DNA of 64,000 nucleotides from Streptantibioticus ferralitis (GTDB lineage: Bacteria; Actinomycetota; Actinomycetes; Streptomycetales; Streptomycetaceae): the NCBI RefSeq assembly GCF_029223525.1, contig NZ_JARHTQ010000005.1, forward strand, positions 1 through 64,000, read 5' to 3'. Numbering within the stretch: the stretch's first letter is position 1; each line of letters begins with the position of its first letter. This document shows, piece by piece, positions 36,101 to 45,250 of the stretch. A program made the position numbers and the translations under genes. The notes beneath the pieces are model-generated. The model saw nothing but the letters and a program-made list of their open reading frames with translations, was not told the DNA's origin and searched no databases.

Positions 36101-36774
36101 TCATCGACAGCCGCGACTGGCGCACCGACGCCGACCTCGCCGAGGTCTACACCGCCTGGGGCGGGTACGCCTACGGCCGCGGCCTGGACGGTCGTGCGGC
36201 CCGGGAGGAGATGGAGACCGCCTACCGGCGTATCGCGGTGGCCGCCAAGAACACCGACACCCGCGAGCACGACATCGCCGACTCCGACGACTACTTCCAG
36301 TACCACGGCGGCATGGTGGCCACCGTACGGGCGCTGACCGGCACCGCCCCCGAGGCGTACATCGGTGACAGCACCCGCCCGGAAACCGTGCGCACCCGCT
36401 CCCTGCTGGAGGAGACCTCCCGGGTCTTCCGGGCCCGGGTCGTCAACCCCCGCTGGATCGAGGCGATGCGCCGCCACGGTTACAAGGGGGCCTTCGAACT
36501 GGCCGCCACCGTGGACTACTTGTTCGGCTACGACGCCACCACTGGCGTGGTCGCCGACTGGATGTACGACAAGCTGGCCCAGACCTACGTCCTCGACCCG
36601 GAGAACCGGGCCTTCCTCCAGGAGGCCAACCCCTGGGCCCTGCACGGCATGGCGGAACGCCTGCTGGAAGCCGAGAGCCGCGGCATGTGGGCCAAGCCCG
36701 ATCCGGCGATGCTCGACGGTCTGCGGCAGGCGTTCCTGGAGACCGAGGGCGACCTGGAGGGCGGCACGGACTGA
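33160..36774 (+). CDS. cobN: Cobaltochelatase large subunit CobN
   Basis: Predicted 1204-aa subunit that inserts Co2+ into hydrogenobyrinic acid a,c-diamide with ATP and the AAA+ subunits CobS/CobT. The family motif HLGKHGNLEWLPGK (residues about 523-536) is complete, as are RRPDAD-like C-terminal motifs such as NPRWIEAMRRHGYKGAFE. Length is normal for CobN/ChlH-like chelatases. The GTG at 33160 follows AGGAAGG and the cobalamin riboswitch. CobS/CobT- or ChlI/ChlD-type partners are not in the window. A strong terminator follows it. Confidence 0.95.
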   Translation: MILLLSTSDTDLLSARAAGGPVPYRWANPARLSLDELPALLDGTDLVVVRLLGGIRAWQDGLDLLLSGERPVVVLTGEQTPDAQLMASSTVPIGIATEAHAYLAHGGPDNLDQLARFLSDTVLLTGHGFAAPQPAPAWGPLEREPHPGATGPVVAVLYYRAHHMSGNTGFVSALCSAIEDAGGRAMPLYVASLRAPEPELLEALGAADAIVTTVLAAGGTRPADASAGGDEDAWDAGALAALDVPILQALCLTGPRAAWEENDEGLSPLDAATQVAVPEFDGRLITVPFSFKEIDADGLPVYAADPERAARVAGIAVRHARLRHIPAADKRLALVLSAYPTKHSRIGNAVGLDTPASAVALLRRLREEGWDLGPQDGPDALPGLASGVGDDLIRALIDAGGHDQEWLTEEQLARNPIRIPAADYRRWYGQLPAELRESVERHWGPPPGELFVDTSRDPRGEIVLAALRAGNLLVLIQPPRGFGENPIAIYHDPDLPPSHHYLAAYRWISAGREDGGFGADAMIHLGKHGNLEWLPGKNAGLSAACAPDAALGDLPLIYPFLVNDPGEGTQAKRRVHATLVDHLVPPMARADSYGDIARLEQLLDEHASIASMDPAKLPAIRSQIWTLIQAAKLDHDLGLEDRPHDVEFDDFLLHVDGWLCEIKDAQIRDGLHVLGHGPTGPERVNLVLAILRARQIWGGTTALLGLREALGLDESAATRTSADEAEDRARALVQAMEDADWDPRAVPEVCAGLPDEVGRVLDFAARQVVPRLARTGDEIDAAVHALNGGFVPAGPSGSPLRGLVNVLPTGRNFYSVDPKAVPSRLAWETGQALADSLLERYRTDNGDWPRSVGLSLWGTSAMRTAGDDVAEALALLGVRPVWDDASRRVTGVEPVSLDQLGRPRIDVTLRISGFFRDAFPHVVALLDDAVRLAAGLDESDEDNFLRAHTRADLALHGDERRATVRIFGSRPGTYGAGLLQLIDSRDWRTDADLAEVYTAWGGYAYGRGLDGRAAREEMETAYRRIAVAAKNTDTREHDIADSDDYFQYHGGMVATVRALTGTAPEAYIGDSTRPETVRTRSLLEETSRVFRARVVNPRWIEAMRRHGYKGAFELAATVDYLFGYDATTGVVADWMYDKLAQTYVLDPENRAFLQEANPWALHGMAERLLEAESRGMWAKPDPAMLDGLRQAFLETEGDLEGGTD

Positions 36775-36848
36775 ACCGTCCGGTCCGGACGGAAACCCGC
36801 GGGAACCCGGTGGCCCGGCTGACCGACTACTGGGCCGTGGAGCGAATC

Positions 36849-36885
36849 GGGGAACGGTCGGCGCGATGCGCGCCGACCGTTCCCC
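36849..36885 (+). terminator. Perfect 17-bp hairpin terminator after cobN
   Basis: Arms 36849-36865 and 36869-36885 are exactly complementary, with a 3-base loop, 75 bp after the cobN stop. It should isolate cobN from the lipoprotein gene downstream. Confidence 0.88.
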
Positions 36886-36942
36886 GCGGGGGCGCTCGCC
36901 CCGGTCGCTCGTCTGTCCGCTGGCTGAACGGAGAACCACCTC

Positions 36943-37749
36943 ATGGCGCCTGCCCGCGTCCTCGTCCGCACCCTCGCCGCGCTCGGCGCGGGGCTGCTCG
37001 TCCTGACCGGTTGCGATGGCTCCGGCAAGGCCGCCACGGACGCGAACGGGACGTCCGGGTCATCGAAGAGCGGTCCCGTCGTGGTGGCCACCTCCACTTG
37101 GGAGGCGGCACTGGCCAAGGCCGCCGGGGCCGGGACCGTCAAGTACATCGTCCCCGCGTCGATCCGGCACGCTCCCGACTACGACCTCAAGCCGTCCGAC
37201 CTGGCGGCGGTCGCCGGGGCCGACTACGTGCTCTACGCCCCCTTCGAGCCGTTCGCGGCCCGGATCAAGGACGCCGCGGGCTCCAAGGCGAAGCTGGTCG
37301 ACGTCAACCTGGACAACGACCCCGCCACGACATCGGCCGAAGTCACCAAGCTGGGCAAGCTGTTCGGCACCGAGCGGGACGCGACGAAGTGGAACACCGG
37401 CTTCACCGCGCGCTGGCAGGCGCTGGCCCAGCAGGTGAAGAGCACCTGGCCAGGCGGCAAGCCCCCGGTGGTGGTCGCGCAGGCGTTCACCACCTGGGCG
37501 GCGAAGCTCGCCGGGGCCCAATTGGCCGGCACCTACGGCCCGAACCAGGTCACGCCCGCCCAGTTGTCGCAGCTGTCCGCCAAGAAGCCGCAGTTCGTGC
37601 TGGACAACGAGAACATGTCGACCGGGACCGTGCTGCCCGGCTCCGGCGCCAGGCAGCTGAACATCGTCAACTACCCAGGCGAGGACCTGGACTTGATCGC
37701 GGTCTACCGCAAGGCCGCCGGCCAGATGGAGAAGGCGTTCGCAGGGTGA
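36943..37749 (+). CDS. Metal-binding ABC transporter substrate-binding lipoprotein (ZnuA-like)
   Basis: Predicted 268-aa lipoprotein. The signal ends at the lipobox LVLTGC (cysteine 25). The rest has the TroA/ZnuA layout: an N-terminal domain with VVATSTWEAAL and a possible metal histidine in IRHAPDYDLKPSD, a long backbone helix near the middle, and a C-terminal domain with NIVNYPGEDLDL. In this family His/Asp/Glu residues bind Zn2+, Mn2+ or other metals. No permease or ATPase genes are adjacent. Location after cobN suggests cobalt or another metal, but the terminator between them argues for separate transcription; the metal is unknown. Confidence 0.75.
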   Translation: MAPARVLVRTLAALGAGLLVLTGCDGSGKAATDANGTSGSSKSGPVVVATSTWEAALAKAAGAGTVKYIVPASIRHAPDYDLKPSDLAAVAGADYVLYAPFEPFAARIKDAAGSKAKLVDVNLDNDPATTSAEVTKLGKLFGTERDATKWNTGFTARWQALAQQVKSTWPGGKPPVVVAQAFTTWAAKLAGAQLAGTYGPNQVTPAQLSQLSAKKPQFVLDNENMSTGTVLPGSGARQLNIVNYPGEDLDLIAVYRKAAGQMEKAFAG

Positions 37750-37750
37750 A

Positions 37751-37796
37751 CCTCAAGCGCCGGACGGGCTGAAGTCAGCCCGTCCGGCGCTTGAGG
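37751..37796. terminator. 20-bp hairpin of a widespread Streptomyces terminator type
   Basis: A perfect 20-bp inverted repeat (37751-37770 and 37777-37796) starting one base after the stop of the lipoprotein gene. A second hairpin, AAGCGGC-GAA-GCCGCTT, lies at 37799-37815, and a GC-rich third follows. From memory, very similar CAAGCGCCGGACGGGCT units recur at many gene ends in Streptomyces; I cannot count them here. Confidence 0.88.
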
Positions 37797-37887
37797 ACAA
37801 GCGGCGAAGCCGCTTGCGGGGGTCCGGGGGCGGCCCCCGGGAAAGCGCGGTACCCGCCTTGTCGGGGCGCAGGGCGGGGATGGCACG

Positions 37888-38691
37888 ATGTCGGACATGA
37901 CCACCGGGCCGATAGCACGCACTGTACGAGCCGCGGTCTTCGCGGCCGTCTGTGTGGTGACCACGGCTCTGGGTCACGCGCTGATGTCCGGGGACACCGT
38001 GCCGTGGTGGGCCCTGACCGCCGCTTTCTGCGGAACGGGCGCGGCGGCTTGGTCGTTGGCCGCGCGGGAGCGCGGAGCGCTTGTCGTCACCGGTGCCACG
38101 GTGGTCGCGCAGCTCGGCCTGCACTCGCTGTTCAGCCTGGCGCAGGCGTCAGCGGGCATGGGCGGCTCACCCGAACGGCAGTGGGCGGCGACGCTGTTGT
38201 GCGATGCGACGGGTACGTCCCGTGCCCACATGTCGCAGGCGGCGGCCGTCCAACTCCTGCGGCAGTCTGGGCTCAGCTCGGCCGCCGCGCACCGGCCGCC
38301 GCCCACCACCATGGGAAGCATGCCGGGCATGGCCGATATGCCCGGCATGGACATGGGGCATGTTGACGGTGTGTCCGGCGCCCTGAGCCAACTGCCGATG
38401 ACGCACTCCGGCCATGGCGGGCTCGGCATGTTCCTGGCCCATCTGCTGGCCGCGCTGGTGTGCGGGCTGTGGTTGTGGCGCGGCGAGGCCGCCGCGTTCC
38501 GGATCGGCCGCAGCCTGGCGGCCGCACTGTTCACCCCGCTGCTGCTGGTGCTGACGACGCTGGGTTGGACCGGCGGCCCGCGGCCACCGGCGGGCGTGGT
38601 CGCCATCGCTCCCGTGCGGTGCCTGCGCGGGGTGCTGTTGCAGTACGCCGTCTCCCGCAGGGGTCCACCGGGCCTTCAGCTCTGCTGCTGA
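37888..38691 (+). CDS. Membrane protein with Met/His-rich loop, possibly copper-related
   Basis: Predicted 267-aa protein with about five transmembrane helices. The loop at residues about 140-160 reads GSMPGMADMPGMDMGHVDG, with methionines and a histidine spaced as in copper-binding proteins such as CopC/CopD-like partners. A second His/Gly stretch (THSGHGG) follows before the next helix. Neighbouring ECF sigma gene is on the same strand. Copper handling is an inference from the motif; I do not recognise the family by domain name. ATG 37888 is the first in frame; ATG 37897 is also possible. Confidence 0.7.
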   Translation: MSDMTTGPIARTVRAAVFAAVCVVTTALGHALMSGDTVPWWALTAAFCGTGAAAWSLAARERGALVVTGATVVAQLGLHSLFSLAQASAGMGGSPERQWAATLLCDATGTSRAHMSQAAAVQLLRQSGLSSAAAHRPPPTTMGSMPGMADMPGMDMGHVDGVSGALSQLPMTHSGHGGLGMFLAHLLAALVCGLWLWRGEAAAFRIGRSLAAALFTPLLLVLTTLGWTGGPRPPAGVVAIAPVRCLRGVLLQYAVSRRGPPGLQLCC

Positions 38692-38943
38692 CCGCTCGTC
38701 CCCGTACCGCCTGGCGCGGTGATCCGGTGGCGGGCGGAGTAACGGCGTACCCACACGCCCCGTTGTCGTGAGCGATGCCCTCGCCATGGCGACGGCGCGG
38801 TGACGCGTGCGCCGGCCCCTTGCCCCTGCGGCTCTCCGGCCTGCCCGTCGTGCCTTCGGCGCGGGTGCGTTCGGGGTGCCGTGTCTCGACGGGGACGTGC
38901 CATCGCCTGGTGCGGCCCCGTAGTCACCGAAGGACACTTTGCG

Positions 38944-39564
38944 ATGATTCCTGCCCTGGTCGGCCCGGCCCGCCGAGCACGGACCGCCATGGACGACGAA
39001 CAGTTGACGGGATGGGCGCTGGCCGCGCGAGGCGGCGACCCCGACGCCGTCGAGCGCTTCGTACGGGCCACCCACCGGGACGTCTGGCGGTTCGTCGCGC
39101 ACCTCAGCGGCGATGTGCACGGTGCGGACGATCTGACCCAGGAGACCTATCTGCGGGCACTGACCAGCCTGCCGAGGTTCGCCGGGCGGTCGTGCGCGCG
39201 CACCTGGCTGCTGTCGATCGCCCGCCGGGTGGTCATCGACCGCTACCGGTCGGCCGCCGCCCGCCCCCGTACCGTCGACGCCGCGGACTGGCAGGCCGCG
39301 GCGGAACGGGCGCAGCCGAGCTGTCTGCCGGGATTCGACGAGGGGGTCGCACTGAACGAACTGCTGGACGGGCTGGACGCGGTGCGCCGCGAGGCCTTCG
39401 TGCTCACCCAGTTGGTCGGGCTGCCGTACGCCGACGCGGCGGCGGTCGTCGGCTGTCCGGTCGGCACCGTACGCTCCCGGGTGGCCCGCGCCCGTCAGGA
39501 CCTCGCCGGTTGGCTGAACGCGGCAGAGAAGTGCACGGCCTCCGCACGGGTCGCCGCGGCGTAG
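38944..39564 (+). CDS. ECF-type sigma-70 family sigma factor
   Basis: Predicted 206-aa sigma factor. Region 2 is visible at residues about 45-110 (FVRATHRDVWRFVAHL, then DDLTQETYLRAL and RTWLLSIARRVVIDRYRS). Region 4 follows at about 145-195 (LDAVRREAFVLTQLVGLPYADAAAVVGCPVGTVRSRVARAR), a complete helix-turn-helix. The start at 38944 has GAAGGA nine bases upstream; ATG 38989 is the alternative. No anti-sigma gene follows; the Met/His-rich membrane protein upstream might act as sensor, but this is not shown by sequence. Confidence 0.9.
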   Translation: MIPALVGPARRARTAMDDEQLTGWALAARGGDPDAVERFVRATHRDVWRFVAHLSGDVHGADDLTQETYLRALTSLPRFAGRSCARTWLLSIARRVVIDRYRSAAARPRTVDAADWQAAAERAQPSCLPGFDEGVALNELLDGLDAVRREAFVLTQLVGLPYADAAAVVGCPVGTVRSRVARARQDLAGWLNAAEKCTASARVAAA

Positions 39565-39584
39565 CCGTTCCACGCCGCACCCCA

Positions 39585-39625
39585 CCCGTCCGGGCCAGCG
39601 GGGCTCTGCCCCTGGTCCGGACGGG
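39585..39625. terminator. Bidirectional hairpin terminator between the sigma gene and kptA
   Basis: Outer arms CCCGTCCGG (39585-39593) and CCGGACGGG (39617-39625) enclose a second inner GGGGC/GCCCC stem with one bulge. It lies between the stop codons of two convergent genes. Confidence 0.75.
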
Positions 39626-39637
39626 CGCTAGTTCGCG

Positions 39638-40180
39638 CTAGTCCCGGAAGCGGAGGAATTCGGCGGGGACGTGGTCGACCAGCCAGACTCCGTTCGCGCT
39701 GAGCCGGAACTCATGTCCGGCGCGGCGCATCGCGGCCGCGTCGACCGACAGCGCCACGGGCTTGCCGCGGCGGGCACCCACCCGGATCGCCGTTTCGCGG
39801 TCGGGAGACAGATGGACCGCGTGGCGGCCCATCGGCAGCAGCCCCTCGGCCCGGATCGCGGCCAAGTGGCGCTCCACCGTGCCGTGGTAGAGGTACGCGG
39901 GCGGCTCCGCGACCGGTAGCGCGAGGTCGACGTCGACGCTGTGGCCCTGATTCGCGCGGATCCGGTCGCCGTCAACGGCGTAGCGCCGCTTGTCGTTCGT
40001 GGCCACCACCTGCTGCAACTCGGCACGGGTGAAGCGGAATCCGTGTGCGGCGGCCGCGGCCACCAGTGCGTCGATCTCCACCCAGCCCTGGGGGTCGAGC
40101 GTGATCCCGATCCGTTCGGGCTCATGCCGCAGATGCTTCGCCAGGTACTTCGAGATGCGTATGCTCCGTCTTTCGTCCAT
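39638..40180 (-). CDS. kptA: RNA 2'-phosphotransferase (Tpt1/KptA family)
   Basis: Predicted 180-aa enzyme. In eukaryotes this family removes the 2'-phosphate left after tRNA splicing by transfer to NAD+; the role in bacteria is unclear. Family motifs are present: SKYLAKHLRHEP near the start, VVATNDKRRYA, the NAD-binding YLYHGT and VHLSPDRETA. GGGAG precedes ATG 40180. No RNA repair genes (ligase, RtcB, Pnkp-Hen1) are nearby. It may act on 2'-phosphorylated RNA or ADP-ribosylate nucleic-acid ends. Confidence 0.92.
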   Translation of the reverse strand: MDERRSIRISKYLAKHLRHEPERIGITLDPQGWVEIDALVAAAAAHGFRFTRAELQQVVATNDKRRYAVDGDRIRANQGHSVDVDLALPVAEPPAYLYHGTVERHLAAIRAEGLLPMGRHAVHLSPDRETAIRVGARRGKPVALSVDAAAMRRAGHEFRLSANGVWLVDHVPAEFLRFRD

Positions 40181-40221
40181 CGTCTCCCGACGATAGTCCC
40201 CGGCCCTCGGCAACGCGTGCG

Positions 40222-41118
40222 TCAGGTGAGGTTCAGGGGGTCGCCCGAGCGAGGGCCGACCAGACCCCGAACGGTCTGGTACCAGGCGTAGGCGGACAGG
40301 GCGAACGGGATGTAGCCGAGGTAGCCGGGCACCGGCATCCGGAACAGCCGGACGTACGACAGGAATGCCGGGAGGCGGTAGATCCAGTGCGCCCCGACGG
40401 CCCGGAAGTTCCAGAGCTCCCAGAAGAACCCGCACATCAGGCCACCGCAGGCCAGCGCCAGGAGGGTCTGCCAGCGGCCCCGGGCGAGTTGGCTCCACAG
40501 GCTCGGCAGGCCCAGTCGGGCGTTGATCGGATCGAGGATGAGCAGCGGACACAGCCAGACCAGGAAGAACAGCTGCCGGGGGAAGACCAGGATCGCGGCG
40601 AGCAGAACCGCGCCTAGTGCGCTGACTCCGTAGAGCCGGGCCGGGGTCTGTCCCAGCGCCCGGCACGGCCGGGTACGGCTCAACATCCGGGTGGACCGCA
40701 GCAGTTCGGCGCTCTCGAACAGGGCCGCGAGCACCGTGCTGAAGCTGAGGGAGAACAGCAGGATACGTACCGGCTCGCTCTGGGCGGCGGGCTGGACGTA
40801 GTACCAGTTGCGCAGTGACGTGTTGAGCCACTCGTGCACCCACCAGAACAGCGCCGAGTAGCCGAACATGAGGGCGAACTGCGGGGGGCTCCTGGTAAGG
40901 ATCGACGTACCGGTCCGCTGCTTGACCACGCCATCGACCGTGAGGACGTAGCCGAGCCACAGCCCGAAGAAGAAGATCTCCGTCCAGCCGTTGACGACCG
41001 TCCAGTACAGCCCCCAGAACGAGGCCACCAGGGCCAGGCCGATGATCAGCTGGACCGGTACCCGCTCGCGGGTCCGGTCGGGCGCGCCGGCCCGTGGGGT
41101 GCCTTCGTCAGCCTTCAT
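40222..41118 (-). CDS. Polytopic membrane protein of unknown function
   Basis: Predicted 298-aa protein with about seven to eight transmembrane helices rich in Trp, Phe and Tyr (FWGLYWTVVNGWTEIFFFGLW; WVHEWLN; FFWELWNFRAVGAHWIY). The conserved-looking acidic and histidine residues within helices suggest an enzyme or transporter, but I recognise no family. A Ser/Pro-free basic N-terminal tail of 20 residues precedes the first helix. GAGAGG upstream supports ATG 41118. It lies 41 bp upstream of kptA on the same strand, so the two may be co-transcribed. Confidence 0.75.
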   Translation of the reverse strand: MKADEGTPRAGAPDRTRERVPVQLIIGLALVASFWGLYWTVVNGWTEIFFFGLWLGYVLTVDGVVKQRTGTSILTRSPPQFALMFGYSALFWWVHEWLNTSLRNWYYVQPAAQSEPVRILLFSLSFSTVLAALFESAELLRSTRMLSRTRPCRALGQTPARLYGVSALGAVLLAAILVFPRQLFFLVWLCPLLILDPINARLGLPSLWSQLARGRWQTLLALACGGLMCGFFWELWNFRAVGAHWIYRLPAFLSYVRLFRMPVPGYLGYIPFALSAYAWYQTVRGLVGPRSGDPLNLT

Positions 41119-41303
41119 ACCGAGCCTCTCGTTCCCCGGCGGCACGGATGACCACCCTGAGTGACAGGAATTGCACCCAACGCGGGCATCGTCCAGCCCA
41201 CCGGCGCCCTCCACTTCCCCGCAGCCGTGCCGAGGGGAATGATCGGTATCGACGGGTTCCTCTACATCAGCGATACCACTCGGGGGGCCAGGAGGCCGTA
41301 GTC

Positions 41304-41597
41304 ATGACACGTCACGAGACGGAGTGGAGCACCCACCTGTACGTCGTCGAGGAGGGCAACGTCACCAGGGCCAAGGCGACCCTGGACACGACAACCGCCC
41401 AGTTCACCGGCGACGGGGAGGCGCGCAAGAACCCGCGGGACCCGCAGGTGCACGAGATCGGCGACGAGCTGGCCGCGGGCCGGGCGCTCGCCGATCTGTC
41501 CCGCAAACTACTGCGCGAGGCGGCCCAGGAGATCGACGAGAACGAGGGCATGGAGCCGCGGGAGACCGAACCCGCCCCCGCGCGGCTGTGGCAGTGA
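41304..41597 (+). CDS. DUF1876 domain protein
   Basis: Predicted 97-aa protein of the small DUF1876 (dsRBD-like fold) family common in actinobacteria. The pattern is an N-terminal beta pair (WSTHLYVVEEGNVTRAKATL), a Gly/Asp turn with RKNPRDPQVHEIGDELAAGRALADL, and a C-terminal amphipathic helix. Function is unknown; members are often stress- or light-induced. AGGAGG upstream supports ATG 41304. It is divergent from the membrane protein gene and convergent with lpd. Confidence 0.85.
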   Translation: MTRHETEWSTHLYVVEEGNVTRAKATLDTTTAQFTGDGEARKNPRDPQVHEIGDELAAGRALADLSRKLLREAAQEIDENEGMEPRETEPAPARLWQ

Positions 41598-41685
41598 TCA
41601 GACGCGCGTTGGCGTAGCGGTCCGTAGCGGCGACGCGCGAACGCAATCCGGAACGCGGCTCGCACGCGCCGGGCGAAGTGGGCTC

Positions 41686-41713
41686 GGGGACGGCCACGAC
41701 GATGGCCGTCCCC
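41686..41713. terminator. Hairpin terminator between DUF1876 gene and lpd
   Basis: A perfect 11-bp stem (41686-41696 with 41703-41713) and 6-base loop, lying between two convergent genes; it probably works in both directions. Confidence 0.82.
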
Positions 41714-41756
41714 CCGATCGCGCCCTCCCCCGCCGCGCCCAGCGCGACGACGCCGA

Positions 41757-43157
<1,401 letters not shown>

Positions 43158-43332
43158 GCCCGCCACGATAGGCGCCGAACCGCCCGTGCAGGCCCCGCCA
43201 CACGACGCTGTGCGGATGTTCACGCGCCACCGGCCGTCGGTCTGTTGGCGTAGTCCAGCGCGCCCTGTCGGCCCGGGGTGGTGATGCTGATCAGGTAGCC
43301 AGTCCGCAGCACGCAAGAGGAGGATGACCCCG

Positions 43333-43761
43333 ATGCGTCACCGTGCCGCCATGGCCTGCCGTTGGGCCGGACGATCGCTGCTCGCCAGCAGCTTCCTCGT
43401 GGGAGGGGTCAGCGCACTGCGCAACCCCGGGCACCTGCCGCATGCCGTGGAACGGCTGGGGGTGCCCCGCGGGCGGATGGCGACCAACGCCACCGCCTCG
43501 GCGATGCTCGCCGGATCGGTCGCGTTGGCCACCGGAGCGGCCCCGGTGGCCGGAACCGTCGTCCTCGGGGTGTGCCTGATGGGTGCCACGGCCGTCGTTC
43601 ACCCGTTCTGGACCGAGCACGACGAGGGACGCCGAGCCGCGCACCGCAACGCCTTCCTGACCAACCTCAGTCTGCTCGGAGCGCTCGGCGTAACCGCCGT
43701 CGACGCCCTGCAGCAGCGCGGCCACGGCCCGGCCCGGCGGCAGAACCGGCGGTCACCGTGA
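43333..43761 (+). CDS. DoxX-like membrane protein
   Basis: Predicted 142-aa protein with four hydrophobic segments. The DoxX-type layout is seen: first helix with [23 protein letters not shown], a short loop, central helices, and the end [30 protein letters not shown], typical of small DoxX-family proteins. These support redox or thiol homeostasis at the membrane in some bacteria. ATG 43333 is chosen because GAGGAGG lies nine bases upstream; ATG 43324 would overlap the ribosome site. Convergent with accC. Confidence 0.82.
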   Translation: MRHRAAMACRWAGRSLLASSFLVGGVSALRNPGHLPHAVERLGVPRGRMATNATASAMLAGSVALATGAAPVAGTVVLGVCLMGATAVVHPFWTEHDEGRRAAHRNAFLTNLSLLGALGVTAVDALQQRGHGPARRQNRRSP

Positions 43762-43787
43762 CACCGGCGACCGGACCCGATGCCGGA

Positions 43788-45167
43788 TCAGTTGCACTCC
43801 AGCGCCGCCCGGTTCCGCTCGGCGGCGGCCATCTGGGACACGATGGACGTGGTGTGACTGCCCTCCCGGAAGCTGCTGTCCGCCAGCACCCGGCGCAGGA
43901 ATTCGGAGGTGGTGCACACGCCGGGCCCGGCAACCACCATCTCGCCGAGCGCCCGGTCCATCCGGACCAGGGCCCTGGCCCGGTCAGGGGCCCAGACGAC
44001 GACCTTGGCCAGCAGGGAGTCGTAGTCGGCGGGAACCCGCCAGCCGGTGAAGGCATGGGAGTCCACCCGGGTGAACGGTCCGCCGGGCGGCCGGTAGTCG
44101 GTCAACGTGCCGGCGGTGGGCGCGAAGTCGCGGTCGGGGTCCTCGGTGTTCACCCGGCACTCCATCGCCACGCCGCGCCGCGTCACATCCTGCTGGGTGA
44201 GTGAGAGCGGCAGACCGGCGGCCACCTTGATCTGCTCCTGCACCAGATCGATGCCGGTGACCTGCTCGGTGACCGGGTGCTCCACCTGTATTCGGCAGTT
44301 GATCTCCATGAAGGTGAAGCGGCCGTCGTCATCCACCAGGAACTCGAAGGTACCGGCCCCGGTGTAGCCGAGCGCCCGTACTCCCTGCACCGCCACCTCG
44401 TTCATCCGGTCGGTGAGGTCCGCGGGGAGGTTGGGGGCCGGGGTCTCCTCCAGCAGCTTCTGGTGGCGCCGCTGTACCGAGCAGTCGCGCTCGCCCAGGT
44501 GGATCGCGTTGCCCTGGCCGTCGGCGATGACCTGCACCTCGACATGGCGCGCGGTCGCTATGTAGCTCTCCAGGTAGACCCGGCCGTCGCCGAACAGCGC
44601 CACCGCGTCGGCATGGGTCTTGCGGTAGGCCGGGACGAGGTCGTCCGGGTGGCGGACAACGGTCATGCCCCGGCCGCCGCCACCGGCCACCGCCTTGATG
44701 ATCAGGGGGAACCCGATGCGCTCCGCCACCCGCTGGGCGGACGCCTCGTCAAGTACGGCACCGTCGCTGCCGGGCAGGGTCGGCAGACCGGCCTGCGCCA
44801 TCATGGAGCGGGCTTCGGCCTTGTCCCCGAGTTGCCGCATCAGCGCGGCAGGTGGCCCGATGAAGGTCACCCCGTACGCCGTGCAGATCTCCGCGAAGTC
44901 CGGGTCCTCGGAGAGGAATCCGTATCCGGGGTGGATCGCGTCGGCTCCCACCCGCAGGGCCGCGGACATCACCGCCGCGGGGTTGAGGTAACTTCGGCGT
45001 GCCGGGGCCGGGCCGATCTGCACGGCGTCGTCGGCCAGCCGCAGGGCCTCGGACTCGCGATCCGCGGTGGAGTGCACCACCACACTGCGGATGCCCAGCT
45101 CCCGGCAGGCACGCACCACCCGGACGGCTATCTCGCCTCGGTTTGCGATCAATACGGTCCTGAACAT
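43788..45167 (-). CDS. accC: Acetyl-CoA carboxylase biotin carboxylase subunit
   Basis: Predicted 459-aa subunit of the discrete (bacterial/plastid) acetyl-CoA carboxylase that carboxylates biotin with ATP and bicarbonate. VLIANRGEIAVRVVRAC is the family start, the Gly-rich ATP loop is AVAGGGGRGM, and KLLEETPAP and the active-site strand MEINCRIQVEHPVTE follow. The usual EMNPRIQVEH has cysteine in place of the proline. GGAGGGAG precedes ATG 45167. It is the last gene of the accDA-accB-accC operon, 83 bp after accB. Confidence 0.94.
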   Translation of the reverse strand: MFRTVLIANRGEIAVRVVRACRELGIRSVVVHSTADRESEALRLADDAVQIGPAPARRSYLNPAAVMSAALRVGADAIHPGYGFLSEDPDFAEICTAYGVTFIGPPAALMRQLGDKAEARSMMAQAGLPTLPGSDGAVLDEASAQRVAERIGFPLIIKAVAGGGGRGMTVVRHPDDLVPAYRKTHADAVALFGDGRVYLESYIATARHVEVQVIADGQGNAIHLGERDCSVQRRHQKLLEETPAPNLPADLTDRMNEVAVQGVRALGYTGAGTFEFLVDDDGRFTFMEINCRIQVEHPVTEQVTGIDLVQEQIKVAAGLPLSLTQQDVTRRGVAMECRVNTEDPDRDFAPTAGTLTDYRPPGGPFTRVDSHAFTGWRVPADYDSLLAKVVVWAPDRARALVRMDRALGEMVVAGPGVCTTSEFLRRVLADSSFREGSHTTSIVSQMAAAERNRAALECN

Positions 45168-45250
45168 GGTGCTCCCTCCGCAGGCGGTGAGACGCCTTGT
45201 CGTCGTGCCGTGTTGTTCGTCCCCCGCCCGTTACCTCCGCCCCGTGTGCG

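Noticed and set aside
33118..36939. Very long open frame of 1273 codons antisense to cobN
   Set aside because: It mirrors the third-position G/C of cobN and encodes no recognisable protein; the forward frame has all CobN motifs.
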